Assembly: GCA_018823175.1 (NCBI GenBank)
Contig: JAHJIY010000013.1
Span: forward strand, 1 to 64,000
DNA: 64,000 nt
From: Pseudomonadota bacterium
GTDB lineage: Bacteria; Desulfobacterota; Desulfobulbia; Desulfobulbales; JAHJIY01
Direction of reading: 5' to 3'
Below, piece after piece: positions 57,344-64,000 of the stretch. The position numbers and the translations under genes are program-made. How positions within the stretch are numbered: position 1 is the stretch's first letter; the number at the start of each line of letters is the position of its first letter. A model generated the notes under the pieces. The model did no database searches. It saw only the letters and a list, made by a program, of their open reading frames with translations, and was not told the origin of the DNA.

Positions 57344-58579
57344 ATGAAACTAAAAGAATCACCTGTTGCCGAACCGGAAGAACCCCCATCGCCGCAAATT
57401 TTTTCCGGAGCGCTCGCCGTCAGCGCCCCAAACAATTTCACCACCTCCTTCCGGCAAAAATTTTTTCCCACCGCAACCGAAAACGATTGGCATAACTGGC
57501 AATGGCAGCTCAGGCACCGGATTACCAGCCTGAAACAACTCGAAAAAATCATTAATCTTTCCGAGAACGAGCGACAGGCCATGCAGTTCACCGGCACCGT
57601 TCTGCCGCTGGCCATTACCCCTTATTACGCCAGCCTGATTGATCCTGACGATCCAAATCAACCAATCAGACGGACGATGGTTCCCACCACCGGCGAGCAC
57701 ATGGTTTCCCAGGGCGAAGAGCATGATCCTCTTGGCGAAGACGGCCACAGTCCGGTTCCGGGACTGATCCATCGCTATCCGGACCGGGTGCTCTTCCTGG
57801 TTACCGATTACTGTTCAAGCTATTGCCGATACTGCACCCGCTCACGAATGGTCGGCAAACGGGCCGGCACCAGTAAGGCTAGGTGGCAAAAAGCCATCGC
57901 CTATATTGCCGCTCACCCGGAGGTCCGCGATGTCCTGATTTCAGGCGGTGATCCCCTTACCATGCCTGATCATCATCTGGAGTGGATACTCAGCCGACTG
58001 CGAAAAATCGATCATGTCGAATTGATCCGGATCGGGACCAAGGCCCCCATTGTTTTGCCGCAACGAATCACGCCGGACCTGATCGCCATGCTCAGGCAAT
58101 ATCACCCCCTGTGGATGAGTGTTCACTGCACCCATCCGGAAGAACTGACCCCCGAGTCCCGTCAGGCCCTGACCAGACTGGCCGATGCCGGTATTCCGCT
58201 GGGCAGCCAGACCGTGTTGCTGGCCGGGATTAACGATTCAGTTAAAACCATGAAAACCTTGATGCAGGGGCTGGTCAAAAACCGGGTCAAACCCTATTAC
58301 CTTTACCAGTGTGATCCGATCATCGGCTCCGCCCATTTCCGGACGCCGGTCTCCAAAGGACTTGAAATTTACCAGGGACTCCGGGGCCATACCACCGGTT
58401 ATGCGGTGCCCAATTACGTAATCGACGCCCCTGGCGGCGGCGGCAAGATCCCGCTCTTGCCGGAAACCGTGGTCGGCCGCGAAGGGACCGATCTCCTGAT
58501 CCGCAACTATGAAGGCAAAGTATACCGCTATCCCGATGTGATCGGTGGCGGCGCAGACCGGAATGGGAGTGAATCGTAA
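57344..58579 (+). CDS. Lysine 2,3-aminomutase-like radical SAM enzyme (KamA family)
   Basis: 411 residues. Radical SAM cluster site CSSYCRYC (C157, C161, C164, the CX3CX2C pattern) and the PLP lysine in PGGGGKIPL (K368). DPIIGSAHFRTPVSKG and GYAVPNYVIDAPGG are standard for the family. It converts L-lysine to L-beta-lysine, or acts on a related amino acid. Ribosome site AGGAGA. It overlaps the ATP-grasp gene by 1 bp. In archaea the partner is an acetyltransferase making N-epsilon-acetyl-beta-lysine, but here the operon also has two ligases and a deacetylase. Confidence 0.9.
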   Translation: MKLKESPVAEPEEPPSPQIFSGALAVSAPNNFTTSFRQKFFPTATENDWHNWQWQLRHRITSLKQLEKIINLSENERQAMQFTGTVLPLAITPYYASLIDPDDPNQPIRRTMVPTTGEHMVSQGEEHDPLGEDGHSPVPGLIHRYPDRVLFLVTDYCSSYCRYCTRSRMVGKRAGTSKARWQKAIAYIAAHPEVRDVLISGGDPLTMPDHHLEWILSRLRKIDHVELIRIGTKAPIVLPQRITPDLIAMLRQYHPLWMSVHCTHPEELTPESRQALTRLADAGIPLGSQTVLLAGINDSVKTMKTLMQGLVKNRVKPYYLYQCDPIIGSAHFRTPVSKGLEIYQGLRGHTTGYAVPNYVIDAPGGGGKIPLLPETVVGREGTDLLIRNYEGKVYRYPDVIGGGADRNGSES

Positions 58580-59571
58580 TGCAGATTGGCATGACATATG
58601 ATATGCGGTCGGACTATCTGGCTGAGGGCTATTCAGAGGATGAAACCGCCGAATTTGACCGCGACTCAACCATTGCCGCCATAGAAAATGCACTGGCGGC
58701 AATGGGCCACAAACCAGTCCGGATCGGCAATTTAAAAAGTCTGGTTAGCCGACTGGCGGCCGGAGAGCGTTGGGACCTGGTCTTCAATATCGCCGAAGGA
58801 CTTTATGGGTTCGGCCGTGAATCACAGATCCCTGCCCTGCTCGACGCCTACCGGATTCCCTATGTTTTTTCAGATCCACTGGTCCTGGCCTTGACCCTGC
58901 ACAAGGGGATGACCAAACATGTGGTCCGGGACCTGGGGATTGCCACCCCTGATTTTGCGGTAGTCAAGAGCGTCGCCGACCTTGCCGGCCTTAACCTGCC
59001 CTACCCGCTTTTTGCCAAGCCGGTAGCCGAAGGAACCGGTAAGGGAGTAAACGCCACCTCAAAAATCAACAACCCCAAAGAACTCGCCCGAATCTGCGGA
59101 GAACTGCTAACTACATACCGCCAACCGGTGCTGGTCGAAACCTTTCTGCCCGGCCGGGAGTTTACGGTAGGCATCGTCGGCAACGGCGCCGCCGCCCACT
59201 CCATCGGAATCATGGAGGTTGTCCTGCTTGAAAAAGCGGAGGCGGAGATCTATTCCTACCATAACAAGGAGAATTGCGAGGAGCTGGTAGAATATCAGGT
59301 GCCGAATGATCCAGAAGCGAAACTAGCTATAGAGGTGGCCCTGGCGTCCTGGCACGCCCTGGGCTGTCAGGACGCCGGGCGGGTCGATCTGCGCTCCGAT
59401 GCCAACGGCTACCCAAATTTCATCGAGGTCAATCCCCTTGCCGGTCTGCACCCGGAACATTCTGACCTGTGTATCATTGCGACCAAATACGGAATCAGTT
59501 ACCAGAAACTACTAAATGAAATCGTCGGAGCGGCCCTGGTCCGAACCGGACTTTCTCAAAAGGCCGGTTGA
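58579..59571 (+). CDS. D-Ala-D-Ala ligase-like ATP-grasp enzyme (first of two)
   Basis: 330 residues. ATP-grasp fold: LVFNIAEGLYGFGRESQIPALLDAYRIPYVFSDP, LFAKPVAEGTGKGV, VETFLPGREFTVGIVG, and Mg-binding EVNPLAGLHPEHSDL. It resembles D-alanine-D-alanine ligases but is divergent in the N-terminal specificity region. ATP-grasp enzymes of this type form amide (peptide) bonds. Translationally coupled to kamA; the next ATP-grasp gene starts 2 bp after its stop. Confidence 0.85.
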   Translation: MQIGMTYDMRSDYLAEGYSEDETAEFDRDSTIAAIENALAAMGHKPVRIGNLKSLVSRLAAGERWDLVFNIAEGLYGFGRESQIPALLDAYRIPYVFSDPLVLALTLHKGMTKHVVRDLGIATPDFAVVKSVADLAGLNLPYPLFAKPVAEGTGKGVNATSKINNPKELARICGELLTTYRQPVLVETFLPGREFTVGIVGNGAAAHSIGIMEVVLLEKAEAEIYSYHNKENCEELVEYQVPNDPEAKLAIEVALASWHALGCQDAGRVDLRSDANGYPNFIEVNPLAGLHPEHSDLCIIATKYGISYQKLLNEIVGAALVRTGLSQKAG

Positions 59572-59573
59572 AC

Positions 59574-60563
59574 ATGCAAATCGGGGTCATCCACAATCAA
59601 CCGATTCCTAAAGGTGAACCTAACTGGGAGTCATCGATTGATGTCATGGTGCAGGTTGAGGCAATTAGCCGCGCCCTTACCGAACTTGGCCATGTCCCGA
59701 TCGCAATCCCTTTCACCAGGGACCTGGCGAGTTTTATCAACCAACTGCAACAGGCGGATGTTGAAGCAGCCTTCAACCTCTGCGAGTCGGTTGATGAGGA
59801 CCCGCGATTGATCGGCCATCCGGCGGCGGTCCTTGAATTGCTCGGACTGCCTTTTACCGGATCTTCCTCAATGGCCCTGGCCGTTTCCACCGATAAACTA
59901 CTGAATAAAAGAATCATGGCAAATGCCGGGATCAGGACCTCAGCCTTTTTTGCCTACGAAGGAGGCGAGGTTCCCCGTCCGCTCAACCTCACTTTTCCCC
60001 TGATCATGAAACCACGGTGGCAGGATGCCAGCATCGGTATTGACCAGGAATCAATGATTTTAAACAGTAAAGGAATGCTTAAGACCCTGAGCGATTTTTA
60101 CCGCCGCTTCGGGCCATTACTGGTTGAGGAATATGTCGAAGGGCGAGAATTTAACGTCTCGCTGCTGGGTGATCCGCTGCCCCGGGTCATGCCGCTGGCA
60201 GAGATTGATTTCAGCGGGTTCCCTTCTGATCTTTTCAGGATTGTCGGTTATAAGGCCAAATGGGACGAAGAGTCTGCAGAATATAAAACTACCGGCCGGG
60301 TCTTTCCCGATGATTTACCCCGGGACCTTTCCCGCTCGATCCGTCGGGTGGCCAAAGATTGTTTTCAGCTCTTCGGCTTACGCGATTACGGGCGAGTTGA
60401 CATGAGGATCGATTTCCGGGGCCGGATTTATGTGCTGGAGGTCAACGCCAATCCCTGCTTATCCCCCGATGCCGGCTTTACTGCGGCAGTTCTCAAGGCC
60501 GACCTGTCCTACAAGGGAATGGTCGGCGAACTGGTCAATCAGGTCAACCGGAGAATTAGATGA
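59574..60563 (+). CDS. D-Ala-D-Ala ligase-like ATP-grasp enzyme (second of two)
   Basis: About 329 residues from the ATG at 59574 (a TTG two codons before is possible). FNLCESVDEDPRLIGHPAAVLELLGLPFTGSS, LIMKPRWQDASIGI, VEEYVEGREFNVSLLG and EVNANPCLSPDAGF are the ATP-grasp blocks. Clearly paralogous to the gene before it but not close to it, so the two may ligate different substrates or form a complex. It overlaps the GNAT gene by 4 bp. Confidence 0.85.
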   Translation: MQIGVIHNQPIPKGEPNWESSIDVMVQVEAISRALTELGHVPIAIPFTRDLASFINQLQQADVEAAFNLCESVDEDPRLIGHPAAVLELLGLPFTGSSSMALAVSTDKLLNKRIMANAGIRTSAFFAYEGGEVPRPLNLTFPLIMKPRWQDASIGIDQESMILNSKGMLKTLSDFYRRFGPLLVEEYVEGREFNVSLLGDPLPRVMPLAEIDFSGFPSDLFRIVGYKAKWDEESAEYKTTGRVFPDDLPRDLSRSIRRVAKDCFQLFGLRDYGRVDMRIDFRGRIYVLEVNANPCLSPDAGFTAAVLKADLSYKGMVGELVNQVNRRIR

Positions 60564-61033
60564 TGATTACCATCCGACCGGCAACAATGGCTGATCGAAA
60601 ACAACTGTTGGGGCTGGTTTTAGCCCAGGATAATTTTACCGAAGAGGAACAGGAAGTTGCCCGTGAGGTTATCGAAGACAGTTTGTTCAAAAGAGATGAT
60701 TACCAGATCCTGACCGCCGTTGAAAAAAACGGCGCTCTGCTCGGTTTTGTCTGTTATGGTATAATTCCAATGACCGAAAAGTCTTTTGACCTCTACTGGA
60801 TCGCCACCGCCCCGGAACACGGCCGGCGCGGAATCGCTTCCCAGTTGCTGTCAGCCATGGAAACGGAGCTCAACAAATCGGCCGGAGCAGTCGTCTATGT
60901 CGACACCTCGTCAACCGATGGGTATGAACGGGCCCGCTCTTTTTATGAAAAGAACGGTTACCAGGTCGCAGCCCGGTTCAGTAATTTTTACAAAACCGGC
61001 GATGACAGGGTGATCTACCGCAAGGAGCTGTAG
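60560..61033 (+). CDS. GNAT N-acetyltransferase
   Basis: 157 residues. Acetyl-CoA motif APEHGRRGIASQLLSAMETEL, and C-terminal YERARSFYEKNGYQVAARFSNFYKTGDDRVIYRKEL. It is compact, shorter than the archaeal beta-lysine acetyltransferase AblB. Being coupled to the ATP-grasp genes, it probably acetylates an amine in the same pathway. It overlaps the previous gene by 4 bp and ends 4 bp before the next. Confidence 0.85.
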   Translation: MMITIRPATMADRKQLLGLVLAQDNFTEEEQEVAREVIEDSLFKRDDYQILTAVEKNGALLGFVCYGIIPMTEKSFDLYWIATAPEHGRRGIASQLLSAMETELNKSAGAVVYVDTSSTDGYERARSFYEKNGYQVAARFSNFYKTGDDRVIYRKEL

Positions 61034-61037
61034 CCCC

Positions 61038-62780
61038 ATGTTCCGTATCCGTCGTGTGTACGACGCCACTCTTGAAATTGACAAACAGGCGATTGATCAG
61101 GTCATCAAGATTCTCTCCTCCCAGTTTTCAGGGGTAGCCGTCAAAGAACTAAGGCTACTGCCCCAAAAACTTGCCAACCCGCTCAAATACCAGTTCCGGA
61201 CCATTCTGTTTGTCGCCGAAAACCAGCGCCATGAAGTCAAGGGCTGCGCCATCCTCAACCATGCACCTGATCTAGCTTTCTGCTTTCTTGATTATATTTC
61301 GGTCAGACCGGGGCGCGGGGCCGGCGGCATTGGCGGCGCACTGTATGAAAGGGTCCGGGAGGAATGCCGGACCCTGGGAGTCCACGGCCTGTTCATGGAA
61401 TGTCTGCCGGATGAACCCAAACTCTGCAGCGACCCGGTCATCCTCAGACAGAATCGGGCCCGTTTCCGTTTTTATGAACAGTATGGTGCCCGCCCCATCA
61501 TCAATACCGCCTACGAGACTCCTTTGCATCCGGATGATGACTGCCCGCCCTATCTGGTTTTTGATGACCTGGGCAGCGGCCATCTGCCGGGTTCGACCGA
61601 GATCCGTCCCATCGTCCGGGCCATTCTACTGCGCAAATACGCGGCCTCATGTCCGCCGGGATACATTGCGATGGTGGTTGAGTCATTCCATGACAATCCG
61701 ATTGTTTTGCGTCCGGCCCGTCTGATACCCAAGACTAAAAACAATACCAGCCCAACGATTGTGCCGGATCGACAGATTCCGCTGATCGTTAACGAAAGTC
61801 ATGATATCCACCATGTCCGCGAGCGGGGCTATGTGGAAGCGCCGGTCCGGATCAAGGCGATTCTCAGCGGCATTGAACCCTCCGGGCTCTTTGAGCGGAT
61901 GGCGGCCCGCCATTTTTCGGAATCAAAGATTAAAAGGGTTCATGACGTCAGCTATGTTGAATACCTGAAACGGGTCTGCACCAGACTTGAACCGGGAAAA
62001 TCAATCTATCCTTACGTATTCCCGATCCGCAATGCGGCAAAACCTCCTAGAGAACTGCCGGTCCGGGCCGGTTATTTCTGTATCGACACCTTTACTCCGC
62101 TTAACCGCAACGCCTACCGGGCCGCCAAAGGGGCGGTGGACTGCGGTCTGACCGCGGCCTCCCTCATCCTGGAAGGTTACCGCCTGACCTACGCTCTGGT
62201 CCGCCCCCCCGGCCATCATGCCGAGCGCCGCGCCTTCGGCGGGTTCTGCTATTTCAACACCTCTGCCATTGCTGGAGATTTACTAAGTAAATATGGTAGA
62301 GTCGCAATCCTTGATATCGATTATCATCACGGCAACGGCACCCAGAATATTTTTTATGAGCGAGGAGATGTGATGACTATTTCGATTCACGGTCATCCCA
62401 GCTTTGCCTATCCCTATTTTTCAGGATTTTCCGACGAACGGGGCGAAGGATCGGGCAAGGGGGCAAACCGCAACTATCCCCTGCCGGAAGAGGTCGATGG
62501 GCCGACCTATCGCCGAACCCTGGCAAAGGCCCTGCAAAGAGTGCGGAGCTTCCAGCCCAATTTTCTGATCGTGGCCTTGGGGCTGGATACCGCCCGCAAG
62601 GACCCGACCGGTACCTGGATCCTGGCCAAGGAAGATTTTTTTCTAAACGGCCAGATGATCGGTCAATTAAGGATCCCGACCGTGGTAATCCAGGAAGGGG
62701 GCTATCTGACAAAAACTCTAGGAACCAATGCCCGTAATTTTTTTCAGGGGTTATGGCAGGGAATGTATGGGACCAAATAA
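61038..62780 (+). CDS. GNAT acetyltransferase / histone-deacetylase-family fusion
   Basis: 580 residues. The N-terminal ~220 residues look like a GNAT-type domain (FLDYISVRPGRGAGGIGGALYERV, RFRFYEQYGARPI). The rest (about 250-575) is an arginase/deacetylase-fold HDAC protein: PPGHHAERRAFGGFCYFN, DIDYHHGNGTQ, ISIHG, LGLDTARKDPTG and QEGGYL. The zinc ligands (D and H of DIDYHHG, D of LGLD) and the His pair are intact. Relatives deacetylate acetyl-lysine or acetylpolyamines. Acetylating and deacetylating activities in one chain, beside a separate acetyltransferase, suggest reversible acetylation of a small amine. Confidence 0.85.
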   Translation: MFRIRRVYDATLEIDKQAIDQVIKILSSQFSGVAVKELRLLPQKLANPLKYQFRTILFVAENQRHEVKGCAILNHAPDLAFCFLDYISVRPGRGAGGIGGALYERVREECRTLGVHGLFMECLPDEPKLCSDPVILRQNRARFRFYEQYGARPIINTAYETPLHPDDDCPPYLVFDDLGSGHLPGSTEIRPIVRAILLRKYAASCPPGYIAMVVESFHDNPIVLRPARLIPKTKNNTSPTIVPDRQIPLIVNESHDIHHVRERGYVEAPVRIKAILSGIEPSGLFERMAARHFSESKIKRVHDVSYVEYLKRVCTRLEPGKSIYPYVFPIRNAAKPPRELPVRAGYFCIDTFTPLNRNAYRAAKGAVDCGLTAASLILEGYRLTYALVRPPGHHAERRAFGGFCYFNTSAIAGDLLSKYGRVAILDIDYHHGNGTQNIFYERGDVMTISIHGHPSFAYPYFSGFSDERGEGSGKGANRNYPLPEEVDGPTYRRTLAKALQRVRSFQPNFLIVALGLDTARKDPTGTWILAKEDFFLNGQMIGQLRIPTVVIQEGGYLTKTLGTNARNFFQGLWQGMYGTK

Positions 62781-62798
62781 TTAAGCGACAAACCAATA

Positions 62799-63407
62799 TC
62801 AGATTAAAGGAAATACCCCACTCCCCACTCCAGCCAGCAAGTCCTGAAGCCGATCAGCGCTTTGCACCCCGGCCGCCAGAATCCGCCCTTCCGTGACAAA
62901 GGCCGGTACTGCCCTGACCCCGATCCGCCTCGCATCCTCTTCGTCGCCGATGACCTTATCGATAAATTCGTGATTAACCAGAGAAACATTCAAGGCTTCG
63001 GGGTCAAGACCAAGATCGGCGGCCAGCTTTATCAGCACCTCGATTTTGCCGATATCAAGTCCGTGCTCAAAAAAGGCCCTAAAGATGACAAGATGTAATT
63101 CATCCTGGCGCTCATAAGTTGCGGCCCACTTGACCGCCGCATGGGCCAGTCGCGAACGGGGCTGGATCGGCGGCATCTGTAAAGGCATCCCCATCTGTTC
63201 AGCAAGGGGATAGACATGATTTTTCCAGGCCGAGGTCAGATAATCTCCCTGCGGATCAAGAAGCTCTACCGGCTCAGGCCGCAGTTCAAAAGCCCGCCAG
63301 CGAACCATAACTTCCGGGTTTCGAGTGACAAGTTCTTTCAGGGCCGGCTCCGCCAGCCAACAAAACGGTCAGAGATAATCGGAAAAGACATCAAGAATTT
63401 TCATCAT
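62799..63407 (-). CDS. FrnE/DsbA-like selenoprotein oxidoreductase (Sec at UPFC)
   Basis: About 202 residues if the in-frame TGA at 63371-63369 is read as selenocysteine. The protein starts MMKILDVFSDYL-U-PFCWLAEPALKEL. The TGA stands exactly where the first Cys of the FrnE-type CPWC motif is expected. The rest is FrnE-like: WRAFELRPEP, the cis-Pro region RAVPAFVTEG, and GVQSADRLQDLL. The ATG at 63407 has a good ribosome site (AGGAG, 6 nt). A 7-bp hairpin with a GGA loop begins 10 nt after the TGA. Annotation from the ATG at 63308 would truncate it and lose the active site. It is a thiol-disulfide-type enzyme, probably cytoplasmic, since no signal peptide is seen. Confidence 0.88.
63342..63371 (-). 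promoter_or_regulatory. Selenocysteine codon with bacterial SECIS-like hairpin
   Basis: On the minus strand, TGA (63371-63369) is followed by a stem GGCTGGC (63358-63352) pairing with GCCGGCC (63348-63342), with one G-T pair, around a GGA loop (63351-63349). The loop starts 17 nt after the TGA, and G is the first loop base. Both fit what is known of bacterial SECIS elements recognised by SelB. Confidence 0.75.
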
Positions 63408-63736
63408 TTGTTACTCCTATCAGAAAAGTATTCCAAAATATTATACCAGAAATATACACCGACAAACAAATCAACCTTCGACAGGTCAAGAATGGGTTAC
63501 GATTTGTCAGATTACCTCAATAATAAGAAATCAATACAAGAAATTAACAGAAACAATTTTTCTTGATTACCTGATCAAATCATATATATAATTTTCTAGC
63601 TGGCGTTGATATAATCAATCAAATTGAGATGATTTTTCCTTATTGCGAGAATAAAGGGAATGGATTTTCCCTTTTTCGATAACAGGACAGAGGCATTCAG
63701 GGCAACTGTTCAAAATATTTGTTTAAAGGAGGAAAA
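63408..63736. other. AT-rich intergenic region
   Basis: 329 bp between divergent genes. There is no credible gene. It contains the weak hairpin at 63653-63674 and the ribosome site AAGGAGG for the gene at 63737. Confidence 0.5.
63653..63676 (+). terminator. Terminator- or attenuator-like hairpin
   Basis: AAAGGGAA (63653-63660) pairs with TTCCCTTT (63667-63674) over a 6-nt loop and ends in a run of T. It sits about 60 bp before the start codon of the next gene, so it could be a leader attenuator. Confidence 0.35.
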
Positions 63737-64000
63737 ATGAAAAATTTTAGATTTTCCATCATCACGCTCGGAACAGTATTCTTAATCACGGGTCTTTGCT
63801 CTTTTGCCTCAGCAGCGTCAGGCAACAGGACTGCTGTCGCCCAGAGTCCGGCGGTAGCGACCAGAAGGCCGCCTGTAATGGCGGCAGATCCCTGTCCCCA
63901 GGGCTGGCATAAATACGCCTCTCTCGACAACGGCGAATACAAGTGCAAACCGAACAAGCCTGCCCCGCAAACCTGTCCTCCCGGCCTCACCTGGGTTGAC
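63737..64000 (+). CDS. Secreted Cys-containing protein, 3' end outside the window
   Basis: The first 88 codons only. A signal peptide (KNFRFSIITLGTVFLITGLCSFASA) is followed by an Ala/Pro-rich stretch and short Cys-containing units, DPCPQGWHKYASLDNGEYKCKPN and APQTCPPGLTWVD. The repeated C-P-x-G-W/T pattern suggests small disulfide-bonded repeats. The ribosome site AAGGAGG is 5 nt from the ATG. I do not recognise the family. Confidence 0.7.
   Translation, partial: MKNFRFSIITLGTVFLITGLCSFASAASGNRTAVAQSPAVATRRPPVMAADPCPQGWHKYASLDNGEYKCKPNKPAPQTCPPGLTWVD

Noticed and set aside
56991-57347. 118-codon open frame before the kamA operon
   Set aside because: No ribosome site, AT-rich, no protein-like hydrophobic or charged pattern, and it overlaps the well-supported start of the radical SAM gene.

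Overview
The window looks like chromosome of a Gram-negative, anaerobic-type bacterium, most likely a Desulfobacterota (deltaproteobacterial) lineage close to the Desulfobulbales. This rests on the mix of protein families, on lipopolysaccharide genes (msbA, kdsB, an O-antigen ligase), LpoB, GspA/GspB, and on a selenocysteine-containing oxidoreductase; it is an inference, since no rRNA is present. Nearly all genes are on the + strand. No tRNA, rRNA, CRISPR array, transposase or prophage was seen.

Layout. 1-8.4 kb: a tightly overlapping three-gene operon encoding a plant-type alpha-glucan water dikinase, a second dikinase fused to a xylose-isomerase-like TIM barrel, and a free-standing TIM barrel; this is the best candidate for an undescribed system (polyglucan phosphorylation and modification). 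8.6-20 kb: an HD-GYP/GAF regulator, two small exported proteins, a helicase-exonuclease fusion resembling MrfA+MrfB, a prephenate dehydratase-ACT-prephenate dehydrogenase fusion, a DUF445 membrane protein, a zinc-ribbon protein and a DUF3187 outer-envelope protein. 20-27 kb: adk, a palindrome-rich non-coding element, trmFO, a three-domain M1 peptidase/ChaN/PDZ protein and a NahK-like sugar kinase. 27-38 kb: gspA-gspB, two PilZ proteins flanking a pair of 145-bp MITE-like elements, an orphan exporter permease, a YifB/ComM ATPase, a FapA-like protein, and a PsiE/two-CW/XRE group.

38-43.5 kb: sulfur amino acid genes metY-metX-metW-cysE(epsC)-cysK, followed by a decayed MOSC gene. 43.7-56.8 kb: envelope polysaccharide genes: msbA, an ELM1-family protein, two GT4 glycosyltransferases, wecB, an FkbM methyltransferase, an O-antigen ligase, a YrbL-like protein, a 55-residue Trm112-like protein, a TIM barrel, kdsB, lpoB and a TPR-like lipoprotein. 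The msbA/Trm112-like/kdsB proximity recalls the enterobacterial msbA-lpxK-ycaR-kdsB neighbourhood.

57.3-62.8 kb: a second compact operon: a lysine-2,3-aminomutase-like radical SAM enzyme, two D-Ala-D-Ala-ligase-like ATP-grasp enzymes, a GNAT acetyltransferase and a GNAT-histone-deacetylase fusion. Together these could make, acetylate and deacetylate a beta-lysine-type conjugate or dipeptide. 62.8-63.4 kb (minus strand): a FrnE/DsbA-like protein whose active-site motif reads U-P-F-C through an in-frame TGA, followed by a SECIS-like hairpin. The window ends inside a small secreted Cys-containing protein gene.
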